A stretch of 64,000 bases of DNA from Paenibacillus_F chitinolyticus_A (GTDB taxonomy: Bacteria; Bacillota; Bacilli; Paenibacillales; NBRC-103111): contig NZ_CP173427.1 of assembly GCF_045038035.1 (NCBI RefSeq), forward strand, positions 4,650,001-4,714,000, in the 5' to 3' direction. The notes beneath the pieces were generated by a model. That model saw only the letters and a list, made by a program, of their open reading frames with translations, was not told where the DNA came from and did no database searches. Below are positions 9,868 through 18,495 of this stretch, one piece after another (within the stretch, counting starts at the first letter, position 1; every line of letters starts with the position of its first letter). The translations under genes were made by a program, and so were the position numbers.

Positions 9868-9885
9868 CCGGCTCCCTCCTTTCTT

Positions 9886-10854
9886 TTACCATAAGCTGTT
9901 CTCGCTGGTACGGCGGACAATCTGGTTCACGGTCACCAGCAGCACGGCGCTTACGACGGAGTTGAACAACCCGACCGCCGCCGAGAAGCTGTACTGGGCG
10001 TTGACCAGGCCCGAACGGTAGACGAAGGTGGAAATGACATCCGACGCCTCCATGTTGAGGGGATTTTGCAGCAGCAGGATTTTCTCGAACCCGACTCCGA
10101 AGAGGCTTCCCATATTCAGAATGAGCAGAATGGTCATCGTCGGTACGATCGTCGGGATATTAATGTGCCGGATGCGCTGGAATCTCGAGGCGCCGTCGAT
10201 GATGGCCGCCTCGTGCAGCTGCGGGTCCACGCCGGACAAAGCCGCCAGGTAAATAATCGTTCCCCAGCCGGCGCTCTGCCACACTCCGGAAAACACATAC
10301 ATCGTTTTGAACCAGTTCGGGTCCGTCAAAACCTGCGGGGCCTCGAAGCCGAGCTTCCCGATCAGATGCACCAGAATTCCCGTAGACGGCGACAGGAACG
10401 TAATGATCATTCCGGCCATGACGACAACGGATATAAAATGTGGGGCGTACGTGACGGTCTGCACCATCCGTTTGAAAAATCCGTCCCTCACTTCGTTAAA
10501 AGCAAGCGCCAGAAGAATCGGAACCGGAAACCCGACGGCAAGATCGTACAAGCTTATGCTCAGCGTGTTCCACAATAGATCCCAGAAATAATACGATTCG
10601 AAAAAATGGACGAAATGATCGAATCCGGCCCAGGGGCTCCCCCATATTCCTTTGGTAGGAATAAAATTTTTGAAGGCGATCAGGATGCCGTACATGGGCC
10701 CGTAATGAAAAATAAGAAAGTAAAGAAACGCCGGGGCGATAAACACGTACAGTTCCCAGTTTAAAACCATCCGTTTCCAGACCGGCTTCCTTTCTGTACC
10801 CGCTTTCGGGCGCCCCGCCGTGCCTGCCGTGCGGATGCTTGCTTTTGCCTGCAT
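9886..10854 (-). CDS. ABC sugar permease, LplB type (importer 1)
   Basis: A 322-residue permease with a basic cytoplasmic N-terminus and about six helices. It has the LplB subfamily hallmarks YVFIAPAFLYFLIFHYGPMYG near the start, the EAA loop LHEAAIIDGASRF, and a C-terminal RRTSENSLW. The ATG follows AAAGGAG. It is the first gene of the importer 1 operon, and a perfect cre box ends 26 bases before its start, which points to CcpA repression when preferred sugars are present. Confidence 0.93.
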   Translation of the reverse strand: MQAKASIRTAGTAGRPKAGTERKPVWKRMVLNWELYVFIAPAFLYFLIFHYGPMYGILIAFKNFIPTKGIWGSPWAGFDHFVHFFESYYFWDLLWNTLSISLYDLAVGFPVPILLALAFNEVRDGFFKRMVQTVTYAPHFISVVVMAGMIITFLSPSTGILVHLIGKLGFEAPQVLTDPNWFKTMYVFSGVWQSAGWGTIIYLAALSGVDPQLHEAAIIDGASRFQRIRHINIPTIVPTMTILLILNMGSLFGVGFEKILLLQNPLNMEASDVISTFVYRSGLVNAQYSFSAAVGLFNSVVSAVLLVTVNQIVRRTSENSLW

Positions 10855-11198
10855 CGTATCACTCCTTTCCGTTTATTTTTGGTAGCGTTTTCAAAAGTGT
10901 ATCCCCCGGAGCGGGAGTCCGTAAATATGTCATTTTCAATCCCTACATCATTCGTGGCGGCCTGCTCCGTTAGGGAGTAAACTCGCGTCTTCCGGCATTT
11001 GGATAACAAAAAAGACATATTCTTGGCGGGATTCGCCCGCTTCGGATTCCCTGAGCGCAAAGATAACCAATCCTCCCGAAACAGGCGGTTGGTTATTCTT
11101 GTTCTCCGCAAACGGACGTCAAAAACCACATCAATCCAGCGCCTGCGGAATGTGAGATACTGCTTAAGAATCGTTACGCGAAAAGGAGAGGATAACAG
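10855..11198. promoter_or_regulatory. Divergent intergenic region of importer 1 and second fucosidase
   Basis: These 344 bases lie between the divergent LplB-type and fucosidase genes and should hold both promoters. The cre box at 10880-10893 is the clear element. I could not assign a convincing -35/-10 pair on either strand, and no coding frame is supported. Confidence 0.6.
10880..10893 (-). promoter_or_regulatory. cre box (CcpA operator), perfect consensus match
   Basis: On the minus strand this reads TGAAAACGCTACCA, matching TGWAARCGNTWNCW at all 14 positions. It lies 26 bases upstream of the importer 1 operon start, a position suited to blocking transcription. CcpA itself is not encoded in the window. 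Confidence 0.8.
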
Positions 11199-12488
11199 AT
11201 GGTACAGCAGTGGTTCGAGGACGCGAAGCTGGGGATTTTCATTCATTACGGGATTTATGCGGTCAACGGAATCGCCGAGTCGTGGTCCTTCTACAACGGG
11301 CGCATTTCTTACGAGGATTATATGAAGCAGCTCGGCGGCTTTACGGCCCGGAACTTTGATGCGGACAAATGGGCGGATCTGATCGAGAAGTCCGGCGCCA
11401 AATACGCCGTCCTCACAACGAAGCATCACGACGGCGTCGCTTTGTGGGATACGCAGGCCAGCGATCTCAATGTGGTCAAAAGCACGCCGGCCGGCCGGGA
11501 CATCATCCGGGAATACGCCGATGCGGTAACCCGAAGAGGAATCCGGCTGGGCCTGTACTTCTCCCTGATCGACTGGTCCCATCCCGATTATCCCAGCGTC
11601 TACGAGGGCGGCAGAGTTCCCGAGGACCCGGGTCGGGCCAACCCCTTCTCGAGCCCTGCGGACGGCGTTCAGGACGAAGAAAAATGGCAGCGCTTTCTGA
11701 CGTTTAACAATGAACAACTGCGGGAGCTTCTGACGAATTACGGGAAAGTGGATCTGCTCTGGTTCGACGGGGATTGGGAACGGAGCGCCGAGCAGTGGAA
11801 CCTGCCCGCTTTTAAAAACTACCTGCTCTCCTTCAACCCCGAGATCATGATCAATTCCCGTCTGCAAGGACACGGGGACTATAAAACCCCCGAGCAGGGG
11901 CTTCCGATTACGAGACCCGAGGGCGCCTGGGAATTTTGCACGACGATCAACAGCTCCTGGGGCTACGTTCCGGACGACAACCATTATAAATCCCTGCATC
12001 AGATCATCCGGATGTTCTGCGACTGCATCTCCATGGGCGGAAATATGCTGCTCGATATCGGACCCAAGGAAGACGGCACCGTCGATCCCAGGCAGGAGCA
12101 AATTTTGCTGGGACTCGGAAGCTGGATCCGGGCTCATAAAGAAGCCGTTTACGGAACGCGGGAAGGCATTCTCACCCGCTATTATCCGGGGGGCAGCACG
12201 TTGTCCAAAGATAAAAAAACGCTGTATCTGTTCGTGTACGACGATCCGAAAGAATCGGTCTGCCTCAAAGGGCTTTCCAGCAAAATCCGCACGATTACCG
12301 TTCTGCATTCGGGCAAAGAGCTTACGTACGACATCCACGGCGGCGTGCCTTGGTTCCGGATACCGGGAACCATCTGGATCCATCTGACAGCGGAAGATAC
12401 CCATGACTATGTAACCGTGCTGAAAATCGAACTGGAGGACGAGCTGGACATGTACGGCGGTTCCGGGGCGGTCGTTACCCATAATTAG
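11199..12488 (+). CDS. Alpha-L-fucosidase, family GH29 (second copy)
   Basis: A compact 429-residue GH29 enzyme without signal peptide, so cytoplasmic. Motifs: KLGIFIHYGIYA near the start, TTKHHDGVALWDT near residue 75, and the nucleophile Asp190 in VDLLWFDGDW. CISMGGNMLLDIGP is the glycine-rich strand typical of the family. It is clearly distinct from the first copy at 3122-4519, so the two probably split linkage preferences; which linkages cannot be read from sequence. The ATG follows GGAGAGG with an 8-base spacer. It is divergent from importer 1, the likely source of its substrate, and ends at a bidirectional terminator. Confidence 0.93.
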   Translation: MVQQWFEDAKLGIFIHYGIYAVNGIAESWSFYNGRISYEDYMKQLGGFTARNFDADKWADLIEKSGAKYAVLTTKHHDGVALWDTQASDLNVVKSTPAGRDIIREYADAVTRRGIRLGLYFSLIDWSHPDYPSVYEGGRVPEDPGRANPFSSPADGVQDEEKWQRFLTFNNEQLRELLTNYGKVDLLWFDGDWERSAEQWNLPAFKNYLLSFNPEIMINSRLQGHGDYKTPEQGLPITRPEGAWEFCTTINSSWGYVPDDNHYKSLHQIIRMFCDCISMGGNMLLDIGPKEDGTVDPRQEQILLGLGSWIRAHKEAVYGTREGILTRYYPGGSTLSKDKKTLYLFVYDDPKESVCLKGLSSKIRTITVLHSGKELTYDIHGGVPWFRIPGTIWIHLTAEDTHDYVTVLKIELEDELDMYGGSGAVVTHN

Positions 12489-12540
12489 GCCGTGACGGCG
12501 GGGCAGCCCTCCTGTTCGGGATGACCCCCTCGCGAACGAA

Positions 12541-12586
12541 TAAAGAACGCCCGATCCGCCGATTCCGGCAGATCAGGCGTTCTTTA
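12541..12586. terminator. Bidirectional terminator
   Basis: An 11-base inverted repeat (TAAAGAACGCC and GGCGTTCTTTA) extends by GATC pairs and is flanked by T/A-rich ends on both sides. It serves the convergent fucosidase and the large secreted protein gene. Confidence 0.85.
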
Positions 12587-12613
12587 TTCAAAAGTATGCG
12601 TATAGCTCTCACG

Positions 12614-15600
12614 TTAGTGCAGATCTTCATACGCTTCCGTGCGGGCATTTGCGTTTACGTTTGCGTTTGCGTTGGCGTTCCCTCTCCCGCTTCCGCTTCC
12701 GTACCCGCTACCGCTCCCGCTCTCACGCTCGTTCTCGCTTAGGCGCTCATCCGGGAATCCATCACGCTTTCCGTGTCCCTTCGGAATGACGGTAAGCTGA
12801 GCCTGCGAGCTTTTTCCGCCGAATTCGGCCGTAATCACGGTCGTTCCCGGCGACTTTCCGGTTACCGTCAGCCCGTTTACGGTCACCCTCTGGGCAGGCT
12901 TAGCGGTGAGACGGACGCCGCCGGACAGAGGCTTTTTCAGCTCCCCGCCGGGTATCCCGTTCCGGTAAACTCCGTACACGGAGGCCTGCAAAGACTCGTG
13001 CATGACCAGCGTGGTCTTCGGCAGTTCCAGTTCAACGGCCTGCAGCTCGTAGTCGGTGACCGTGACCGTCAGCCGCGTCTCCCGGCCGCCGAACGAGACC
13101 TTGACGGCGGCCGTTCCTCTGGCCAGGCCGGTCACCGTGCTCCCCGCGACGCGGACGATCTCCGGCGAATCCGTGCTCAGCACGGCTTCCTCCGTCACTT
13201 CCGTCCGCAGCGGGCCGTACACCCCGTACGTCCGTACGGGGAAGGATTCGCCTGCCTGCAGCAGGCCCTCCGGCGCTTCGGCTTCAAGCGCCGACAGTGC
13301 GTGCACGGTGACGGGCGGCACGGGAACCGGCCCGCTGGAGCCGAGTCCGGGCACCTCCGACGTCACCGTATAGCTGTGCTTCCCTGCTGCGGGCGCAGGG
13401 ATTGTGAGCGTAACGGGCGTGCCGCCCCCGCCCGTTCCCTGTGCCGCGACCTTGTCGCCTTCGCGGACAAGGACGGCGGCTCCCGCTGTCGCCAGCACCG
13501 ACAGCGTCACATCCGAGCCCGCCGGTACATCGGCGGCGGCAGGCTCGGCGCTGGCCGTCGGCAGCTCGCCGGGCGTCACGGGCGTATAGACAGATACTTC
13601 GTCGTAGTACGCCGTGGTCACCCAGGCTGCCGAGCAGAGCAGAATGACGCGCATGGCCGCGGCATTCGCAGGGGCTTTGCCGGCGAGTTCCACCGGAACC
13701 CACTGCTTCGGCGGCGCGTCGATGTTTTTGGACAATCCGGCTCCGGCGATTTCTTTGCCGGCCGCATCGTAAAAGCGGATAGCGGCCGACGTCCGGCTGG
13801 AGCTGAAGAACTGGCCGGTGGCCGGGTTTACGGGCGGACTGCCTAGAAACACGTGCACGCTCGCCACGTAATCCCGGCCCGGCAATACGGTAAGCGGATC
13901 CGATTGGAGCGCGGAAGAAACGGTCGTGCTCGCATCCGTCAGCTTGAGGCTCGAGCCGCCGGCTTTCTTCTGTTCGGCCGTGACCGCGAAGGACGAAACG
14001 TCCGTACCGGAGCTTCTTACGGACCAGCCGGGTATTATAGTGCCGTCCGTGCCCGGTTCCTCGAATCCGCCGTTGCGCACGTCCAGATAGGACCTGCCCT
14101 CGCCAGGAGCCGTCGGAGGCTCCGGTTCGGGAGCGGCCGGCTTCGCGGGGGCCGGGTAACGGAGCACCTTCGTCGCGCTCGCCGCGTAGATCCGGTTCTG
14201 CGCATCCAGCGTGAACAAGGCCGTTTTGTCCGAAAGCTTGGTGCTGCCCAGTGTAACGGGATCAACGACGGTCAGTTTCTCCCCCGCATCCGTGACGAGA
14301 AGACCGTCGGTCGTCCAGCGCTGATGGACGGGACGCCATTTTCCGTAGTTTTTCACTTCCGGATAAAGATTTCTTGATTTGACGACCGCATGCGTAACCG
14401 GATCGAAAGCAAACACGATGCCGTTCGCCGCCGCCCAGATAAGCCCGTCTTTGCCGAGCGTCAAGCCGCTGATCATCGGCAGGGAGTCCAGACCGGCGAT
14501 TTGCGGCTCCCACTCCGCAATTTTCTTTTTGGCCGCCATATCCCAGACAAACAGCTTGGCGCGCACGCCGCTCGGGGCATCTCCAAGCCCCCCGGAAATG
14601 GAAGTCGAGCCGTAAATGAGCCCGTCCTTGTAAAGCAGGCCGGCAATGCTCTGATCCTGCACGACGTTGCGGAAAACTTCCATCTCTGGTTTACCGCTCG
14701 CCGCGGAAGCCGCCGGGTCGTAAATCGTCATCGCACCGCCGAAGGTAGAATAGCCCGGAATCGTGCCGATAAGCAGCTTGCCCGCACCTTCGGTCAGCAC
14801 GAACGGCCTGTCCTGCTCCTGCCCGATATCGAAAAGCTTGTCCGGACCTTTGGCCGTCGGCAGCGGCGTTGTCGTGTCCCAGCCAAAAATCTCGGCTTTC
14901 GGATAAACGCCGAAATACAACTTATCGCCGACATGGCCGATTCCCTCCGATTGTCCCAGCGGAAAAAGCGTAAACTTGCCGGAAGCCGGGTCATACTGGG
15001 CGCCTTCGGAGCCCATGTAGCTGCTGATGTAGATCTTCCCGTCGGGACCGGTTTCGATAGTCTGCAAGTTAATGCCGAGTCCCTGGACCACTCTCGGAAG
15101 AATTTTGACCAGCTTTCTCGGCGGATCGTACAGCGCAACCCGGCCGTCATAGGTGATCGTTACCATCGCTCCGGCCGGAAACTCCGGCTGGTTCGCCACT
15201 TGTATCCATTTGCTGCTTCGGATACTGCCGTCAAACGGCATCGCCGGCCGTTCCGTCAGCGTAGCGACGTCAATTTCCCACATTTGTTTATCCTGTTTGC
15301 TCGTGTACACTTTGCCGTTCCGGTACCCGGTGACCGCCATAAGCCCGCGGATTCCGGAAAAAGCGGTCTCTTTCCACTGCTGGGCGTCCAGATCATAGAC
15401 GTGCATGGTGAGAGGACCGTTGAAAAAAACAAACAAATTGTGATCCACAACGGTTAATCCGTAGACGAATTTCATCTTGTCATACATTCCGTTGTAGATC
15501 GGATCGCTTGGCGATCCCGGAAGCTCGATCCGGGTTTTCTCCAGAGTGACGGGATTAACCTTCCATACCCGTCCGTTCGTCGAAGCCGTTCCCGCATACA

Positions 15601-16279
15601 AGAAACCCTTATAATAGGCGATAGACCGGACGTAATCCTCCGGCTTCCCGTCGTCTCCGGGAACCGTGCCGTCATCGAGGGCTCCGCCGAGGAGATCGCT
15701 GACGGCCAGCGTGGCCGCATCGATTTTGAATATCCGGCCGCGTGCGGACGTGGAATAAATGCCGCCGTATACGTTGCCGTTCTCGTCGCTTGTCAGCGAC
15801 CATATGGACTCCGTGCCGGGAATGGGAACCCCCAGATCCCGTACGCTTTTCAGCGCCGGATCGTAGACGAACATCTTGGACGATGCGCCGATAAACACCC
15901 GTCCGTCGGGCGTTACCAGGTGGCTCCAGGCGTTCGAAATTCCGGCCAGCGGAAACGAACGGAGCAGCTTCTGGTTGTCGATGTCGATCACGTTGAACGT
16001 GCCGAATTCGCCGGAGGAAGCGCTGCCCGTAACCGTGGTATATACGACGTTGACGCCGTCCTCCTTTCCGTAAGCCGCATCCAGGGTCTGGGCCGACTGG
16101 ATCGGCACGCCCAGATTTTCGGGCTCGGCCGCGGCTCCGCTTTGTCCGGATACAGATGCGGCTGCTCCGGCCGAAGCCTCGCCGGTCCCCGCCTCTGCGG
16201 AGACCGGAACCGAGAAGCCGAGAAGCCCCGCGAGTAGAGATAAGATCAGTAAACAGGATAAGAATGAATGCCTGCGCAA
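12614..16279 (-). CDS. Large secreted multidomain protein: propeller-like, carbohydrate-binding-like and Ig-like domains
   Basis: A 1221-residue exported protein starting with TTG behind AGGGAG. A signal peptide of about 28 residues ends at VSAEA. Residues about 60-710 hold repeating strands such as GKIYISSYMGSEGAQYDPASGK and DGRVALYDPPRK, suggesting one or two beta-propellers of the PQQ/kelch-like kind. From about 728, VRNGGFEEPG and later YYDEVSVYTP resemble a CBM4_9-like jelly roll. Residues about 905-1160 look like three Ig-like repeats, the last two Big2-like. The last 55 residues are Gly/Ser-rich, then an Asn/Ala alternation. No LPXTG or SLH anchor is seen. A near-perfect cre box lies 50 bases upstream. 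Probably surface glycan binding or lyase-like; the activity is not established. Confidence 0.85.
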   Translation of the reverse strand: MRRHSFLSCLLILSLLAGLLGFSVPVSAEAGTGEASAGAAASVSGQSGAAAEPENLGVPIQSAQTLDAAYGKEDGVNVVYTTVTGSASSGEFGTFNVIDIDNQKLLRSFPLAGISNAWSHLVTPDGRVFIGASSKMFVYDPALKSVRDLGVPIPGTESIWSLTSDENGNVYGGIYSTSARGRIFKIDAATLAVSDLLGGALDDGTVPGDDGKPEDYVRSIAYYKGFLYAGTASTNGRVWKVNPVTLEKTRIELPGSPSDPIYNGMYDKMKFVYGLTVVDHNLFVFFNGPLTMHVYDLDAQQWKETAFSGIRGLMAVTGYRNGKVYTSKQDKQMWEIDVATLTERPAMPFDGSIRSSKWIQVANQPEFPAGAMVTITYDGRVALYDPPRKLVKILPRVVQGLGINLQTIETGPDGKIYISSYMGSEGAQYDPASGKFTLFPLGQSEGIGHVGDKLYFGVYPKAEIFGWDTTTPLPTAKGPDKLFDIGQEQDRPFVLTEGAGKLLIGTIPGYSTFGGAMTIYDPAASAASGKPEMEVFRNVVQDQSIAGLLYKDGLIYGSTSISGGLGDAPSGVRAKLFVWDMAAKKKIAEWEPQIAGLDSLPMISGLTLGKDGLIWAAANGIVFAFDPVTHAVVKSRNLYPEVKNYGKWRPVHQRWTTDGLLVTDAGEKLTVVDPVTLGSTKLSDKTALFTLDAQNRIYAASATKVLRYPAPAKPAAPEPEPPTAPGEGRSYLDVRNGGFEEPGTDGTIIPGWSVRSSGTDVSSFAVTAEQKKAGGSSLKLTDASTTVSSALQSDPLTVLPGRDYVASVHVFLGSPPVNPATGQFFSSSRTSAAIRFYDAAGKEIAGAGLSKNIDAPPKQWVPVELAGKAPANAAAMRVILLCSAAWVTTAYYDEVSVYTPVTPGELPTASAEPAAADVPAGSDVTLSVLATAGAAVLVREGDKVAAQGTGGGGTPVTLTIPAPAAGKHSYTVTSEVPGLGSSGPVPVPPVTVHALSALEAEAPEGLLQAGESFPVRTYGVYGPLRTEVTEEAVLSTDSPEIVRVAGSTVTGLARGTAAVKVSFGGRETRLTVTVTDYELQAVELELPKTTLVMHESLQASVYGVYRNGIPGGELKKPLSGGVRLTAKPAQRVTVNGLTVTGKSPGTTVITAEFGGKSSQAQLTVIPKGHGKRDGFPDERLSENERESGSGSGYGSGSGRGNANANANVNANARTEAYEDLH

Positions 16280-16328
16280 CTTTCATTTCTCCCTTCTCTT
16301 GCTCTTATTCAGGATGCGCCCATCAAAT

Positions 16329-16342
16329 TGTAAACGCATACA
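16329..16342. promoter_or_regulatory. cre-like box, 13 of 14 match
   Basis: TGTAAACGCATACA on plus; the minus-strand reading TGTATGCGTTTACA also differs from TGWAARCGNTWNCW at one position. It lies 50 bases upstream of the TTG start of the large secreted protein. Confidence 0.6.
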
Positions 16343-16420
16343 TGTTTAGGATCTTATCACAGTCGCGCAGCCGGGTCTTTGTCGGGAGATGCTTTCCTTC
16401 TTGTCCTGATATGCTCTGCC

Positions 16421-17044
16421 TTACCGCAAAACGGCCGCCAGCTGCTCCGCCGTACGGCACACATAGTCCGGCCCCGCTCCGGCCAGCAGCTCTTCGGAAT
16501 CGAAGCCCCAGGTGACGGCCGCCATTGTGACTCCAGCTCTCCTGCATGCCTCGGCGTCCCTCAGCTCGTCCCCCACGTAAATGATGCGGTCTGCCGGAAG
16601 CGAACGGGTACGGAGCATGCCGCGGATCGCCTTGTCCTTGCCGAACAGATTCGTTGCCGAATGGACGAAATCGAACACCTCCAGCCCGTGCAGGTCAAGG
16701 AAATGCCGGATGTTGCCGGCCGTGTTGGAAGACAGGACGCCCATCGTGCGGCCTTCTTCTTTAAGCGCCATAAGCAGTTCCTTCATGCCGTCTGCCGGCT
16801 GCAGGCTTACCGCCGCTTGTTTGTAATTTCGTTTGGCTTCCAGCAGAAGAGCGGGAAGTTTAAAAAGCGGCACGTTCAGCGCCTTCAGACGGTCGGGTAC
16901 GGACAACCCCGAAAGCGCGCCGATCTCGGCGTCTTCGATTCGCCTGCCGCCGAATTTAACCGCCATTTCATTAAAAAGCCGCACCGCCAGCTCTTTGGAA
17001 TCGGCAATCGTTCCGTCGAAATCAAAAATGAGAACCGGTTTCAC
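16421..17044 (-). CDS. HAD-superfamily hydrolase, phosphoglycolate-phosphatase-like
   Basis: A 207-residue HAD phosphatase with motif I DFDGTIADS (Asp8 nucleophile, Asp10 acid/base), motif II as LSSNTAGN near residue 104, motif III Lys near 136 (FGKDKAI) and motif IV VGDELRDAEACR. The helical cap after motif I is the C1 type. The substrate could be phosphoglycolate or a sugar phosphate. GTG is used as start, with only a weak AGCGGG site. It sits between the dehydrogenase operon terminator and the large secreted protein on the same strand. Confidence 0.88.
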   Translation of the reverse strand: MKPVLIFDFDGTIADSKELAVRLFNEMAVKFGGRRIEDAEIGALSGLSVPDRLKALNVPLFKLPALLLEAKRNYKQAAVSLQPADGMKELLMALKEEGRTMGVLSSNTAGNIRHFLDLHGLEVFDFVHSATNLFGKDKAIRGMLRTRSLPADRIIYVGDELRDAEACRRAGVTMAAVTWGFDSEELLAGAGPDYVCRTAEQLAAVLR

Positions 17045-17090
17045 GCCATGACACCCGCTTTCCGTTCCGGAATTTTCTTAGTCGTACGGC

Positions 17091-17129
17091 AAAAAAAGCG
17101 CCACAGCCGCCTGAGCAGCTATGGCGCTT
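17091..17129 (-). terminator. Rho-independent terminator of importer 2 operon
   Basis: Minus-strand stem AAGCGCCA(T)AGC with GCT(G)TGGCGCTT, followed by a run of seven T. It lies 78 bases after the dehydrogenase stop. Confidence 0.9.
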
Positions 17130-17206
17130 ATGTTCTTTTACCAGCATACACGCCCTTCGCGCCGGAACGCAACGCCGAACGGTCGCAAAAGCGGCGGGCC
17201 GCCGGG

Positions 17207-18481
17207 TTAGCCGCTTAGTCCGCCCGCGTTCTGCGCAAGCGTCCGGGCGTATTCCGTCAATTCGATCGGCGCTCCGCCGTTCAGACGGGATTCTTCGGCC
17301 GCGAAGGCCATGAGATGGCTGCGGACGGAGACGGCCGCCGAGGTGAGGCTTTCCTGGCCGCTGTAGCTTCGCACTTCCTGGAGGAAGCTGCGGACGATGC
17401 CGCTGTCCCCGCCTCCGTGTCCGGCCGTCTGGGCGGGAATCGTAATCTCCGTTTTCTGATGCGTCAGAAAATCGTAGACGATAATCGAATCGCCCTCCGC
17501 CCGCAATTCGCCCCGCGTGCCCATGATCTGAATGCGGCGCTCCTGTTCGAACGTAAAGCCGCACATGCTGAACATGGCCGTGGCGCCTCCCTCGAACTCC
17601 ATGTTCACCACCTGGTGGTCGACGACGTTGTTGTCGCTGCGGTACACGCAGCGTCCGTAGTCCGTCTCGCGCAGCCCTTTTACGATGCTCTCTTTGGACA
17701 GATCGCTCGTGAAGTGCCCGGCCCAGCCTCTGAATTCCCGGCTGAGATAGAACCTCGTGGCGGAATACGGGCACGTCGGCTCCACCGCGCAATCCAGGCA
17801 GCGGTCCGCGGAGCCTTCGGGCGCGTGCGCCCCGTTGAAGTGCATGAGCGAGCCGAACGAGCTTACCCGGCTGCACGGCTTATCCATCAGCCACGACAGG
17901 ACGTCCATGTCGTGGCACGATTTGGCCAGGATCATCGGACTGGCTTTGTGCGAGTTGTTCCAGTTCCCCCTCACGAAGCTGTGGGCGATATGCCAGTAGC
18001 CCACGTTCTCGTTGAGCTGGATGGACACCACCTCGCCGATTCTCCCCTCCGTGATGGCCGTCTTGACCGCCGTCCAGAACGGTGTGTAACGCAGCACGTG
18101 GCAGATCGTGAGCAGCCGGTCGTTGTCCCGGGCGGCCTGCTCCATGTCCAGGCACTCGCGCGGGTCCGGGGACATCGGCTTCTCCAGCAGCACGTGATAC
18201 TTGGCGGCCAGAGCCCTCATCGTCGGCTCGTAGTGCATCCGGTCCTGGGTGCAGATGACGGCGATATCCGCCATTTTGGGCCGGTTCAGCAGCTCTTCCC
18301 ACGTGTCGTAGCGGTGCTCGGCCGGAATTCCGTGCTTCTCCGCCATTTTCTCCCTGCGTCCGGCATCTGTCTCCGCCACGGCAACGAACTGTAGCTCATG
18401 CGGATAATCCAGGGCATAAGGGGCGTAGCCGCCCGCTCCCCGGGCGCCCGCGCCGATTAATATTGCGGTCAATTCGCTCAT
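17207..18481 (-). CDS. Gfo/Idh/MocA-family NAD(P)-dependent oxidoreductase
   Basis: About 424 residues. The N-terminal Rossmann domain has the nucleotide loop GAGARGAGGYAPYA, and the EKPMSPD motif near residue 115 carries the conserved catalytic-site lysine. A Cys-rich insert (CLDCAVEPTCPY) near residue 230 is typical of a subgroup encoded beside sugar transporters. These enzymes oxidise or epimerise sugars or inositols with NAD(P). The ATG at 18479-18481 follows GGGAGAG; the longer upstream frame lacks a ribosome site. It is the last gene of importer 2, 14 bases after the binding lipoprotein, so it likely acts on the imported sugar. Confidence 0.93.
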   Translation of the reverse strand: MSELTAILIGAGARGAGGYAPYALDYPHELQFVAVAETDAGRREKMAEKHGIPAEHRYDTWEELLNRPKMADIAVICTQDRMHYEPTMRALAAKYHVLLEKPMSPDPRECLDMEQAARDNDRLLTICHVLRYTPFWTAVKTAITEGRIGEVVSIQLNENVGYWHIAHSFVRGNWNNSHKASPMILAKSCHDMDVLSWLMDKPCSRVSSFGSLMHFNGAHAPEGSADRCLDCAVEPTCPYSATRFYLSREFRGWAGHFTSDLSKESIVKGLRETDYGRCVYRSDNNVVDHQVVNMEFEGGATAMFSMCGFTFEQERRIQIMGTRGELRAEGDSIIVYDFLTHQKTEITIPAQTAGHGGGDSGIVRSFLQEVRSYSGQESLTSAAVSVRSHLMAFAAEESRLNGGAPIELTEYARTLAQNAGGLSG

Positions 18482-18495
18482 GTTCTCTCTCTCCC

